Source of the DNA: Archangium lipolyticum
GTDB lineage: Bacteria > Myxococcota > Myxococcia > Myxococcales > Myxococcaceae
DNA length: 64,000 nucleotides
Direction: 5' to 3'
NCBI RefSeq assembly: GCF_024623785.1
Contig: NZ_JANKBZ010000012.1
Coordinates: 248,001-312,000 of the forward strand
Shown: in pieces, positions 36,145-46,638 of the stretch
Layout of the letters: each line of letters begins with the position of its first letter
Numbering within the stretch: position 1 is the first letter of the stretch
Made by a program: the position numbers and the translations under genes
The notes under the pieces: generated by a model
What the model was told of the DNA's origin: nothing
Databases searched by the model: none
The model's input: only the letters and a program-made list of their open reading frames with translations

Positions 36145-38616
36145 ATGGTGGGCCGGTACTCGTGGCGCGATCTGACCGCGCGTCCTCTTTTCTTTCCCGC
36201 TGTGAGCCTCATGCTCGGCGCGGGTCTGGCCTTGAGAACGCATGTCATTGGTGGATTATTCCAACTAATGGCTGCCTCGGCCCTCGGGATTCTCTCCCTG
36301 TGGCTCGCTCGCCTGCCTGGCGCCCATCTGGGCGTGCTCCTGTGTCTGGGCTTCACCGGTGCGGGTCTGGCCACCCTGGAGGCCGGAGCCGATGTGCCTC
36401 ATGCCCTCGAAGCAGGAGGCACCACGGTGCTGGAGGGCGAGGTGGAGCGCGTGGACCGCTTCGAGGACTCCACGCGCCTCCTGCTCGCGGTGGCCCGTGT
36501 GGGCCAGGGCGCCGGGAGCCCCGCGCGCTTCCACGCGAGCCTCTATGTCCATGGAGAACCGCCCCCGCTCCTGCCCGGACAGCGCCTGCGCGCGGAGGCG
36601 AAGCTCAAGCCGCTCGAGCCCGCTTCGAACCCTGGAGAAAAGGATTTGTCCGCGACCCGGCGGCGGCAGGGGCTCGCCTTCTCCGGCAGCATCCAGGGCT
36701 CGCGGTTGCTCGTGCTGTCCCCTCCTTCCGGCTGGCGCCAGTACCTGGTGCGCACGCAGGAAGGGCTCTCCCAGGCGGTGCGCGCCGTGGCCCCCTCGCC
36801 CGACGCCGCGGCCCTCTTCCTCACCCTGGCCGCCGGACAGCGCGCCGCGCTCGATGACTCCCTGGAGGAGGACTTCTCCCGGAGTGGACTCGCGCACGTA
36901 CTCAGCGTGAGTGGGCTGCACGTGGCTGCGCTCGCGCTGATGACGCTGGCGCTGCTGCGCCAGGTGTTCGTCCGGGCCGGGGCGCGGCTGAGGAGCCTGC
37001 GCCGGGTGGATGCCCGCCGGCTGGCGGCCCCCGCCTCCGTGCCCTTCGTCTGGGCCTATGTCGTCTTCACCGGCAACCAGCCACCCGCGGTGCGCTCGGC
37101 GGTGATGGCCACCGTGGTGCTGTTGGGGCTCGCGCTCTGGCGGCGGGCCGATGGGCTCAACAGCCTGGCCACCGCCGCCGCGGTGCTCGTCGCCTGGGCG
37201 CCCTCCAGCGTCGTCGACCTGTCGCTGCAGCTCTCCTTCCTCGCCGTCTTCAGCCTGTTGCTGCTCACCCCCGCCCTGCGCGAGGCCATTCCCCTCCCGC
37301 CTCCGGACCCCAAGGAGTCCCACCGGGTGAAGCGCCTGCTCGCGAGCACCCGGGAGACGGTGCTGGAGACGTTCTGCGCGAGCGCCGCGGTGACGGTGGC
37401 CAGCATGCCCCTGGTGGCGGGCACCTTCGGCCGCGCGAGCCTCGCCGGCCTCGTCTCCAACATCGTCTGCATGCCCCTGTGCGGCCTGCTCACCGGCTTC
37501 GCGGCGGGCGGCGCGGCCCTCTACGTGGTGGCGCCCGTGCTGGCCACTCCACTGCTGTGGGGCGGGGCCTGGGTCTCGGAGCTGCTCCTCTGGCTCACCC
37601 GCTTCTTCGCGCACGTGCCGCTGGCCACGATGGACCTGCCCTCCTTCGGCGTCACGGCTTCCCTGCTCTACGCCGCGGGGCTCGCATGCTGGGCCCTCGG
37701 TGAGCGGCGCTGGCGTCTCGGTGGGCTCCTCGCCCCCTTGGGGGTGGTGCTCGTCATCCTCCTGCCTCGCCTCGCTCCCGAGCCCGGTCTGCGCATCACC
37801 TTCCTGTCCGTGGGCCAGGGGGACTCGATGGTGCTCAGCTCTCGCGGGCACCATGTGCTCCTCGACGGAGGCGGCGTGCCCGGGGGCGCGGACCCGGGGC
37901 AGCGGGTCATCGTCCCCTTCCTGAAGGCCTCGCGCATCGACAAGCTGGACCTGACCGTCCTCTCCCATCCCCACCCGGACCATGCGCTCGGGCTCGTCTC
38001 CACCCTGGCGCAGGTGCCCACCGAGCGACTCTGGCTCTCCGCTGGCAGCGCGGACGGGCCCCTGTCGAAGCAGCTCATCGCCGCGGCCAGGGAGGCCCAG
38101 GTGGAGGAAGTACAGCTCGGACACCCCACCTACGCGCTGGGAGAGGCCACCCTGGAGGTGCTCGGCCCTCCCGAGGACCGGGAGTTGATGGAGGGCGTGA
38201 ACGACAGGAGCGTGGTGCTCCTGGTGCGCCACGGCGACGTCACCGTGCTGCTCCCCGGCGACGTGGAGGAAGAAGGCGAGGCCGCGCTCCTGGCGACCGG
38301 GAAGCTCGGACGGGTGACGGTGCTCAAGGCCGCCCACCATGGCTCGCGCACGTCGTCCACGGAGGAGCTCCTCGAGCGGGTGCGCCCCCGGTATGTCGTC
38401 TTCTGCGTGGGCCGCCGCAACCGCTTCGGCTTCCCCCATCCGGAGGTGGAGGAGCGTTACCGTTCCCAGGGCACCGAGTGCCTTCGTACGGATGTGCACG
38501 GTGCCATCACCCTGGAGAGCGATGGGAAGGACGTCCGCCTGAGTGCCTTCCTGCCGCCCGCGGCCCCGGCTCCCGAGTCCCAGGTTGCCCCGGTGGCCTC
38601 GCGTCCCCAACCTTGA
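36145..38616 (+). CDS. comEC: DNA uptake channel ComEC/Rec2
   Basis: ComEC moves transforming single-stranded DNA through the inner membrane. The 823-aa protein has an N-terminal membrane and OB-like part (about 1-200), the Competence domain with many helices (about 225-520, including SGLAHVLSVSGLHVAALAL and NQPPAVRSAVMATVVL), and a C-terminal metallo-beta-lactamase domain (about 550-800) with SVGQGDSMVLS, HPHPDHALGL, LLPGDVEEEGE and KAAHHGSRTSS, so the nuclease-like site looks intact. It is not next to other competence genes here. A small co-directional gene follows by 4 bp. Confidence 0.95.
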   Translation: MVGRYSWRDLTARPLFFPAVSLMLGAGLALRTHVIGGLFQLMAASALGILSLWLARLPGAHLGVLLCLGFTGAGLATLEAGADVPHALEAGGTTVLEGEVERVDRFEDSTRLLLAVARVGQGAGSPARFHASLYVHGEPPPLLPGQRLRAEAKLKPLEPASNPGEKDLSATRRRQGLAFSGSIQGSRLLVLSPPSGWRQYLVRTQEGLSQAVRAVAPSPDAAALFLTLAAGQRAALDDSLEEDFSRSGLAHVLSVSGLHVAALALMTLALLRQVFVRAGARLRSLRRVDARRLAAPASVPFVWAYVVFTGNQPPAVRSAVMATVVLLGLALWRRADGLNSLATAAAVLVAWAPSSVVDLSLQLSFLAVFSLLLLTPALREAIPLPPPDPKESHRVKRLLASTRETVLETFCASAAVTVASMPLVAGTFGRASLAGLVSNIVCMPLCGLLTGFAAGGAALYVVAPVLATPLLWGGAWVSELLLWLTRFFAHVPLATMDLPSFGVTASLLYAAGLACWALGERRWRLGGLLAPLGVVLVILLPRLAPEPGLRITFLSVGQGDSMVLSSRGHHVLLDGGGVPGGADPGQRVIVPFLKASRIDKLDLTVLSHPHPDHALGLVSTLAQVPTERLWLSAGSADGPLSKQLIAAAREAQVEEVQLGHPTYALGEATLEVLGPPEDRELMEGVNDRSVVLLVRHGDVTVLLPGDVEEEGEAALLATGKLGRVTVLKAAHHGSRTSSTEELLERVRPRYVVFCVGRRNRFGFPHPEVEERYRSQGTECLRTDVHGAITLESDGKDVRLSAFLPPAAPAPESQVAPVASRPQP

Positions 38617-38620
38617 GGCG

Positions 38621-38875
38621 ATGATCTCCGAAGACCTCGATCTGCGGCAGCTCACCGCCGACCTGAAGAACCGTCTCGCCCCGGGCGAGCCCGTGGGTTA
38701 CCTGCGTGGCAAGTCGCTCATGCGCGACATGCTCGTCGACATGAAGGGTTTCTCCGAATACGAAGCCGAGGAGCTCATCGACACCCTCGAGCTGCGCGGC
38801 TTCCTCCGCTTCCTGGGGGACCCCACCGAGCGCTCCATCGCGGACGCCCACTGGGAGATCTCCCCGCACTCGTAG
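38621..38875 (+). CDS. Small unknown protein downstream of comEC
   Basis: I do not recognise this 84-aa soluble protein. It is a compact helical domain: DLRQLTADLKNRLAPGEPV, then MRDMLVDMKGFSEYEAEELIDTLELRGFLRFLGD, ending DAHWEISPHS. The middle part has the helix-turn-helix-like spacing of small winged-helix proteins, but no signature is clear. The ATG at 38621 follows GAGGCG and sits 4 bp after the comEC stop, so the two are probably co-transcribed. It converges with the lipoprotein gene. Confidence 0.75.
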   Translation: MISEDLDLRQLTADLKNRLAPGEPVGYLRGKSLMRDMLVDMKGFSEYEAEELIDTLELRGFLRFLGDPTERSIADAHWEISPHS

Positions 38876-38878
38876 CGG

Positions 38879-40078
38879 CTACTCGAAGACGAGCAACCCG
38901 AAGCGCGGCAGCGCATGGAAATCCCCCACGAAGAGGGGGGAGAAGGCCTGGCCTTCCACCTGCCGCCGCTCCAGGTGCTCCAACCGGTAGAGGTTGAAGC
39001 GCCAGCGGTCGCCCTTGGCCGGGGGCAGGTGAGGCACCTCGGCCAGCCGGGCGAAGGGGATGCGCATCTCCACCCGCCAGCCCTCGTCGCGGTCCGACGG
39101 CTCGTCCAACGTGCCGCGCACCTTCACCGCCGTCGTCATCCCCGAGTCCCAGCCCAGGTCCATTCCCTGCCGGCGCGCGGGGAAGTAGGCGTCGAACGTG
39201 ACGTTGTGCGGAGACACCTGCATCTCGTTGTAGGTGCGCCCGTCCGCGTTGGCGTCGAGGAAGATCTCCACCACCTCCTGCTCGTAGATGGGCTCGTCCC
39301 GCTTGCGCAACGTGCCCCAGACGTCCGGATCCTCCACGTCGAAGGCGACGTAGAGGTGCTGGTCGTCGTAGGCCAGCCGAGCCTCGGTGCGCAGCGAGGC
39401 CGGGCGGCCATCGAAGCTGCCGCGGAGCACCACCGGGGCAGCGTCCTTCCACACCGCGTCGTCGAGCACCCCATCGATGGCCGGGGCCTTCGCCGCACGG
39501 CGGACGCTGTACTCGGGCAGCGAGGGGGCGGCCCCACCCAGCTGCGGGCCGAAGATGCGGTTGTCGCCCATGTGCGCGCTCGGGTCATCCACCGGGAGGC
39601 GCGCATCCCCCTGCCAGAAGCCGAGCACCACCCGGCCGGGTGACGGAGGCATGGGCACCGTGTGGACGTCCTCCACCACCTTGCCCACGGGCCAGGAGCC
39701 CAGCGGCGCCGCGCCCGCGGCGAAACCGTGGTCCGCGTTGACCATCATCTGCCCGGTGGAAGGGTCCACCACGTGCACGAAGAACTCCCAGCCCTGGGGC
39801 ATGGGGCGCAGGGCCTCGAAGTAGTGCGAGAGCTGCACCGGCTGGCCGGGCACCGCCACCGGCGGGGAGACGCGCGTGCCGAGGTAGCGCACCCCGCCGC
39901 CCGCGAACGTGGCCCCGCTGCGCCAGGTGAGGTCCGCCGGCGCGGCGTCCAGCACGCGGGCCTGGGCGGGGGGCGGCAGGGCCTTGGCGCGGGGCTTCGG
40001 ACCGGCCTGCTCGTCGCGGCAACCGGTGGCGAGCAGCGTGAGCGACAACAACGTCAGGAGGCGGAAGGGGGGGCGCAT
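38879..40078 (-). CDS. Lipoprotein with CBM9-like domain
   Basis: This 399-aa protein has a lipoprotein signal (LLSLTLLATGC, lipobox Cys20) and so is membrane-anchored. A beta-rich N-terminal domain of about 170 residues (LSHYFEALRPMPQGWEFFVHVVDP) is followed by a carbohydrate-binding family 9-like domain: APAIDGVLDDAVWKDAAPV, ARLAYDDQHLYVAFDVEDPDVW, EIFLDANADGRTYNEMQVSP and WRVEMRIPFARL are its standard blocks. CBM9-like domains bind sugars or act in outer-membrane-linked enzymes; no catalytic domain is present. The ligand is unknown. Confidence 0.87.
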   Translation of the reverse strand: MRPPFRLLTLLSLTLLATGCRDEQAGPKPRAKALPPPAQARVLDAAPADLTWRSGATFAGGGVRYLGTRVSPPVAVPGQPVQLSHYFEALRPMPQGWEFFVHVVDPSTGQMMVNADHGFAAGAAPLGSWPVGKVVEDVHTVPMPPSPGRVVLGFWQGDARLPVDDPSAHMGDNRIFGPQLGGAAPSLPEYSVRRAAKAPAIDGVLDDAVWKDAAPVVLRGSFDGRPASLRTEARLAYDDQHLYVAFDVEDPDVWGTLRKRDEPIYEQEVVEIFLDANADGRTYNEMQVSPHNVTFDAYFPARRQGMDLGWDSGMTTAVKVRGTLDEPSDRDEGWRVEMRIPFARLAEVPHLPPAKGDRWRFNLYRLEHLERRQVEGQAFSPLFVGDFHALPRFGLLVFE

Positions 40079-40246
40079 CGAGGCCGGGAATCCTAGGGCT
40101 CCCCCTGGCGGATGTCTCGGAGAAGGGACCCGAAGCCCGTCCGCCCAGGTGGATGGGAGACCGGAGACGAGACGGCCAGGAGGCGGCAACTCCCCGCAAT
40201 CCGGCCCGCCCGGAGCGGCACCCGGATTGCTGCGCCGCCCGGAGCC

Positions 40247-41113
40247 ATGCACTTCGAATTCGAGCACATGAATACCGCCACCCCCTTCGAGCTGCCCGAG
40301 GGCGTCCACCTGCTGGGCGGAGGCGCCGAGGACCACGTCCGGCTCGAGGGGCTCCCGGACCGCCTGCTGACGCTGCGCATCGAAGCCGACCGCCTGATGG
40401 TCGAGGCCACCCGGACCTTCACCGTGGCCGGGGTGATGGTGCCGCCGGGTGTCTCGCGCCTCGTGCTTCCGGGAGAGGTGGTGGGACTGCCCGAGACGAT
40501 GAGCCTGAAGGTGTTGGCTCCCGCCGGAGACACCGAGCGGCAGGTGGGCACCATGGCCGTGCTCAAACACCTCCTCACGGACATGGAGGAACCGCCCCCC
40601 TCGCGGGCCGCCACCCTCACCTGCCTCATCGGAGCGGACGTGGGCCGGACCTTCGCCCTCGCCGAGGCGAGCACCGAGCTCGGCCGGGGCAAGGAGGCCG
40701 CGGTGCGCCTGCGGGACATCGCCGTGTCCCGCCGCCACGCGCGCATCCGGCACCAGGAGGGCTCCTTCCTCCTGGAGGACCTGGACAGCCCCAATGGCGT
40801 CTACCTCAACGGCCAGCGGGTGCGGGTGGAGACGGCCTCCACGCTGAAGGAGGGCGACGTCATCGAGCTGGGCCGGACGCTGCTGCGCTTCCAGGCCCCC
40901 ATGGCCGAGCCCCCTCCGCCCCAGAAGGAGGAGGCTCCCACCGAGCCGGAAATAGCCCCCGCCGGGGAACCCGCCTCGGACGCCCCTCCCGCGGTGGCCT
41001 CCCGGGAACAGACACCGGAGCGCTCGCGGCCGCGGGGTGAGTGGTGGCTCATCGGACTCGGGGCGATGCTGGCCCTGGTGGGCCTGCTCGCCACCTACGC
41101 CCTGATGGGCTGA
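40247..41113 (+). CDS. FHA-domain protein with C-terminal membrane anchor
   Basis: This 288-aa protein has an N-terminal domain of about 120 residues with a beta-rich pattern (LPEGVHLLGGGAEDHVRLEG), possibly a degenerate FHA-like fold, then a clear FHA domain (STELGRGKEAAVRL, AVSRRHARIRHQ, SPNGVYLNGQRV), a Pro/Glu linker, and one C-terminal transmembrane helix (WWLIGLGAMLALVGLLATYAL). It is a tail-anchored phosphothreonine reader. Start ATG 40247 has GGAG very close; ATG 40268 is an alternative. It is convergent with the next gene, 3 bp apart. Confidence 0.87.
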   Translation: MHFEFEHMNTATPFELPEGVHLLGGGAEDHVRLEGLPDRLLTLRIEADRLMVEATRTFTVAGVMVPPGVSRLVLPGEVVGLPETMSLKVLAPAGDTERQVGTMAVLKHLLTDMEEPPPSRAATLTCLIGADVGRTFALAEASTELGRGKEAAVRLRDIAVSRRHARIRHQEGSFLLEDLDSPNGVYLNGQRVRVETASTLKEGDVIELGRTLLRFQAPMAEPPPPQKEEAPTEPEIAPAGEPASDAPPAVASREQTPERSRPRGEWWLIGLGAMLALVGLLATYALMG

Positions 41114-41116
41114 ACC

Positions 41117-41545
41117 TCAGGCGCGCATCGGCGAGAGACCGGAGCGCTCGATGAGGAGCCGCGCCAGGTGGCGGTGCTGCGAGAAGAGGCTGGTGAAGTG
41201 CACGAAGCCCCGGCTTCCTCGCACGGCGTACACCGTCACCGGGCCGGGCATCACATCCACCTTGCGGATGTCCGCGAAGGAGAAGCGCCGCGTGCGCACC
41301 AGGCCCCGGTACGTCATGCCTCCCGAGTCCACCACGATGCGGGTGCGCCCGTAGTACGTCACGGACACCCCGAAGAAGAGGACGAAGAAGAGCGCGGAGA
41401 GGAACGTCTGGACCGGAACCCCGTCGAAACGGAGCAAGTACACCAACACGCCCAACCAGAGCAGTGTCGCGGCGCCCATGACGGCCGCGAGCACAGCGTG
41501 TGGACGGAACACCTGCTTGCCTGCCTTCGCATCGCGCCTGTCCAT
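41117..41545 (-). CDS. Small bacterial PH-domain membrane protein
   Basis: This 142-aa protein has two transmembrane helices (AVLAAVMGAATLLWLGVLVYLL and FLSALFFVLFFGVSVTYY) and then a bacterial pleckstrin-homology-like domain (TRIVVDSGGMTYRGLVRTRRFSFADIRKVDVM, VYAVRGSRGFVHFTS). Such proteins are membrane-bound and of unknown function. It is about 120 bp downstream of purA on the same strand but may have its own promoter. Confidence 0.78.
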   Translation of the reverse strand: MDRRDAKAGKQVFRPHAVLAAVMGAATLLWLGVLVYLLRFDGVPVQTFLSALFFVLFFGVSVTYYGRTRIVVDSGGMTYRGLVRTRRFSFADIRKVDVMPGPVTVYAVRGSRGFVHFTSLFSQHRHLARLLIERSGLSPMRA

Positions 41546-41667
41546 ACACGTGAAACTAAGGTCACGGTCTGACGTGCGCCACCGACTCCCCTGCCGGGCA
41601 GGCAGGGAAGTCCAGGGGTTGACTTCCGGGGAACTCCGATTGTTCGGAGCTTCTCAACCCGGAGCCG

Positions 41668-42990
<1,323 letters not shown>

Positions 42991-45900
42991 TTAGCACGCA
43001 CGAGGGCCCGCGTGACAGTGTTCCGCGAAGCCACACCCCAGTGATTCACAAGTCGACCGCTCCCTGCCCGGCCACCTGCCTCCCACATCCGCCTCCACCA
43101 CCCCCCGTGCCGCCTCCCGGAGACGCTCGGCGATGGAACCCGTGTCCCTGGGCAGCGAGGGGAACTCCGGCTCTGGCACGTCCTCGCCCAGGAAGGCCAC
43201 GCCCACCTCCACGGGGACTCCCTCACGCACCAGCCGACGAGAGGCCAGTAACAGGGCCGACAGGGACTCGGCATGGGCGGCCACGCCCCTCGGGGAGCGC
43301 TTGCCGGGCTTGAAGGCCACCACCCGGGCCTCGCCCGAGGGTGTCTGCCAGAGGAGGTCCACCTCGCCCTCGAGGGCAGCCGAGCCGTCGCCCGGCAACG
43401 GCAGCACGAAGGGCAGTGCGCGGTGCACGTCCGCCGAGGGCGCTTCCGCCACCCGCCGGGCGAAGGCGGTGCCCAGGAAGCGCTCCACGGTGGCGAGCGC
43501 CTCCTCGACTCCGTCATCCGCCAGGTCCCAGCCCACCTCGCGCACGAGCGCCTCCAGGCGGGCGTGCCGCTCGGAGGCCTCCGTCCGGGCGAGGCGGAAG
43601 TCCACCCCCCGCAGGAGGGTCATCACCCGTCCCGAGGGACTCGGAGCGGCTCCGCCCCAGGCATCCAGCTCGAGGTAGGACGGGGACTCGCGAGGCGTCT
43701 CCCAGGGCACGCCCTCCGCGCGCAGCCCGAGCCGGTGCACATAATGGTAGCGGCGCGGGCAGGTGATGAAGTCCTGCACGGCCTCGGTCCCCACCACCGC
43801 CACCTCGGGCGAGACCGCGGCCATGCCCTCGTATACCCGCTGTACCGCCGCCTCGACGCGGGCCTCCTGCTCCGACGGGTCCACGTCCTCCGGCTCGAGG
43901 GCTTCCGCGGGCGGGGGGAGCGTCTCCACGTCCACGTCCTCGACGAGCCCGCGCAGCCGTGCGTTGTCCTTCAATTGCTCGTCGAGCAGGCACCACCACG
44001 AGTCGGACGCACCGCGCTCCGCGCCTCCAGAGAGGATGAGCCTGTCCCTGGCGCGGGTGAGCGCGACGTACAGCAGGCGCCGGTACTCGGCCGTCTCGCG
44101 CCGCTTCAGCTCGTCCTTCACCTGGTCGAAACGGGGAGAGCGGAACTTGTCGAGGCTGTCCGGCAACCAGGGCCGCAAGCACAGGCCATGACCGCGCTCG
44201 AAGAGGGCCCGGCCGCTGGAGAAGCGCCGCAGGCTGCCGAGCGAAGGCACCACCACCACCGGCCACTCCAGGCCCTTGGCCCGGTGGATGGTGAGCAGTT
44301 GCACCGCGCGAGGATCTCCCGCCTCCAGCAGGTCCGCCTGGGACTCGGTGGGCTCCTCGTTGGCCAGCCGCTGCAGCTCGCGGGCGAAGGTCACGCAGCC
44401 CCCGGAGCCGCGCTCGTCGCGCCGGCCCGCTAGCGAGAGCAACTTCTCCACGTTGGCGCTCGCCTGCTCCGCGTACGGAGTGCCCGCGAGCGCCTCCCGG
44501 TAGCCCGTCACGTCCATCGCGGCCCGCAGCAGGGCCCGCACGCCGAGCCGGTCCCGCTCGCGCCGCAGCTCCGGCAGTGCCGTGAGGAAGCGCTCCAGGC
44601 GGACGCGCTCGCCCTCGGGCAGCGCCTCCAGTGCGGAGGACCCCAGGCGCTCCACGACGGGCAGCGACAGGCCCTCGGGCCCGGCGAGCCGGAAGAGCGA
44701 GGCATCGGACAGGCCCACCAGCGGCGAGCGCAGCACCGCCGCGAAGGCGAGCGCGTCCTCGGGGTCCGCCAGCAGCGACAGCAGCGAGGCCAGGTCCAGC
44801 ACCTCCTGCGCTCCATAGAAGCCGCGCCCGCGCAGCACCCGGTGGGGAATCCCGTGGCGGATGAGCGCCTGCCGGTACACCTCCAGGTGCGAGAAGGTCC
44901 GGAAGAGCATGGCCACGTCGCCACCCCGCGCCGGGCGCAGGCCCTCGCCGTCCTCGCGCGCCACGCAGGGCTCCGCGTCCGGGGCCAGCATCACCTTCAG
45001 CCGCTTCGCCACCGCATCGGCGTCCGCCAGGCGCAGCTCGCCCGTGGACAGCTCGTCGTCCAGCTGGAGCCGCTCCACCACCGCGTCCGGCACGGGCGTC
45101 TCGCGCACCGCCGCGAGGTCGTCCTCCTTGGGGACGTACACCACCTCGTAGGGGCGCGCTCCGCCCTCCCCCGCCACCAGCACGCCCGCGAAGGCCTCGT
45201 TGAAGAAGTCGAGCAGCGGCTTCACCGAGCGCCGGTTCTGCTGGAGGAAGCCGCGCGCTCCGCCCTCATCCTCGATCTTCTTCGCCAGCACCTGGAAGAC
45301 GGACACGTCGGCGCCGCGGAACTCGTAGATGGACTGCTTGCGGTCTCCCACCGCGCACAGGAAGGCGGGCTCCAACGGGAGCGAGGCCACCAGGTCCTCG
45401 TCCGGACCCAGCGGGCGCGGGCCTCCGTCGCGCTTCTCGGCGAGCAGCAGCACCAGCTCCAACTGCAACCGGTTGGTGTCCTGGAACTCGTCCACCAGCA
45501 GCGCGCCCAGGCGCTCCTGCGTCTGGCGGCGGAAGTCCGGGAGGTCTCTCAGCAGATCCCGCGTCTTCACCAGCAGCGCGGTGAAGTCCAGCGCGTTGCG
45601 CCGGGAGAGCTCCTCCTCGTGGCGCGCCGCCACCTGCGTGAGCAGCGAGCGGAAGGAGGCCTCGAAAGGCGCGGTACGCCACCCGGCATACGCGTCCTCC
45701 AGGCGCATCACCGAGCCGTCGCTCTTCCCGAAGAAGGCCCAGTACAGCTCCTTCATCGAGTTGCCCGGCTCCTTCTTCAGCCGGCGCACGTCGCGGCCGT
45801 CCTCGAGGAAGGCCGCCTTGAGCGAGGGCAACCGCTCGGGCTCGAAGCAGTTCTCCGGCGTGAGGCCATTCAACGCGGCCTCGAGCTGCTCGCGGAGCTC

Positions 45901-46638
45901 ACTCCACTCGCCCTTGACGTCCAGCTCACGCACGGTGGCGCACAGGTGACGGCACCGCTCGACGAGCTTCTCGAACGCGGCCCGGGCCTCGCCCACGTCG
46001 GAGATGCGGGCGTCCGCGGCGCGCAGGCCCTCCTCGCGCAACTTGCCGTAGGTGGCGGCCAGCGAGGACACCAGGCCCTCGGTGAAGTCGGAGCCGGAGA
46101 AGGTCAGCTCCTGGCACAGCTCGCGCACCCCGGCGTCACCGGATTCCAGCGCGTCCAGCACCACGCGCTCGCACACGTCCAGCACGAGCGAGCGGGCCTC
46201 CAGATCGTCGAGCACCTCGTAGGACGGGTCCACGCCCGAGCCCGGAGGCGCGCGGCGCAGCAACTGGCCGCACAGCGAGTGGAAGGTGCCCACCGAGGCG
46301 GAGCTCAGCTCCTCGCGCAGGGCCCGCCATGCGTCCCGGGTGGGAAAGGGCTTGTCCAGCCGCTCGAGCGAGGCCCGCAGCTCCGGCTCCAGCACCGCCT
46401 TCGGCTCGGCCTGGACGAGCGCATCCAGACGCGTCCGGACGCGAGCGCGCATCTCCGCGGCGGCCTTGTCGGTGAACGTCACCATGCACAGCCGCGAGGG
46501 ACGCAGGGGCTTCAGGCCCTCGCGCGCACCGGCCAGCAGGTGCAGCGTCATCGTCACCAGGCTGTACGTCTTGCCCGCGCCGGCACCCGCCATCAAGGCG
46601 AGGTTCTTCTCCAGCGCCAGGAGCGAGGCCTCACTCAT
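42991..46638 (-). CDS. addA: AddA-type UvrD-family helicase of a recombination complex
   Basis: AddA is the helicase subunit of AddAB, which resects double-strand breaks to start recombination. The 1215-aa protein has Walker A GAGAGKT (about 17-23), LVDEFQDTN, VGDRKQSIYEFRGAD, LLTIHRAKGLEWPVV and RRLLYVALTRARDRLIL: a full superfamily 1A set. The C-terminal nuclease-like domain reads EGEVDLLWQ and VVAFKPGK; the usual second acidic residue (D in DYK) is replaced by Ala, so this nuclease may be inactive. The tail has three cysteines (CESLGCGFAEHC). It overlaps addB by 8 bp. Confidence 0.93.
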   Translation of the reverse strand: MSEASLLALEKNLALMAGAGAGKTYSLVTMTLHLLAGAREGLKPLRPSRLCMVTFTDKAAAEMRARVRTRLDALVQAEPKAVLEPELRASLERLDKPFPTRDAWRALREELSSASVGTFHSLCGQLLRRAPPGSGVDPSYEVLDDLEARSLVLDVCERVVLDALESGDAGVRELCQELTFSGSDFTEGLVSSLAATYGKLREEGLRAADARISDVGEARAAFEKLVERCRHLCATVRELDVKGEWSELREQLEAALNGLTPENCFEPERLPSLKAAFLEDGRDVRRLKKEPGNSMKELYWAFFGKSDGSVMRLEDAYAGWRTAPFEASFRSLLTQVAARHEEELSRRNALDFTALLVKTRDLLRDLPDFRRQTQERLGALLVDEFQDTNRLQLELVLLLAEKRDGGPRPLGPDEDLVASLPLEPAFLCAVGDRKQSIYEFRGADVSVFQVLAKKIEDEGGARGFLQQNRRSVKPLLDFFNEAFAGVLVAGEGGARPYEVVYVPKEDDLAAVRETPVPDAVVERLQLDDELSTGELRLADADAVAKRLKVMLAPDAEPCVAREDGEGLRPARGGDVAMLFRTFSHLEVYRQALIRHGIPHRVLRGRGFYGAQEVLDLASLLSLLADPEDALAFAAVLRSPLVGLSDASLFRLAGPEGLSLPVVERLGSSALEALPEGERVRLERFLTALPELRRERDRLGVRALLRAAMDVTGYREALAGTPYAEQASANVEKLLSLAGRRDERGSGGCVTFARELQRLANEEPTESQADLLEAGDPRAVQLLTIHRAKGLEWPVVVVPSLGSLRRFSSGRALFERGHGLCLRPWLPDSLDKFRSPRFDQVKDELKRRETAEYRRLLYVALTRARDRLILSGGAERGASDSWWCLLDEQLKDNARLRGLVEDVDVETLPPPAEALEPEDVDPSEQEARVEAAVQRVYEGMAAVSPEVAVVGTEAVQDFITCPRRYHYVHRLGLRAEGVPWETPRESPSYLELDAWGGAAPSPSGRVMTLLRGVDFRLARTEASERHARLEALVREVGWDLADDGVEEALATVERFLGTAFARRVAEAPSADVHRALPFVLPLPGDGSAALEGEVDLLWQTPSGEARVVAFKPGKRSPRGVAAHAESLSALLLASRRLVREGVPVEVGVAFLGEDVPEPEFPSLPRDTGSIAERLREAARGVVEADVGGRWPGRERSTCESLGCGFAEHCHAGPRAC

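Noticed and set aside
36265-38655. 796-codon minus-strand frame opposite comEC
   Set aside because: Composition is that of an antisense frame, and comEC on the plus strand has all family motifs.
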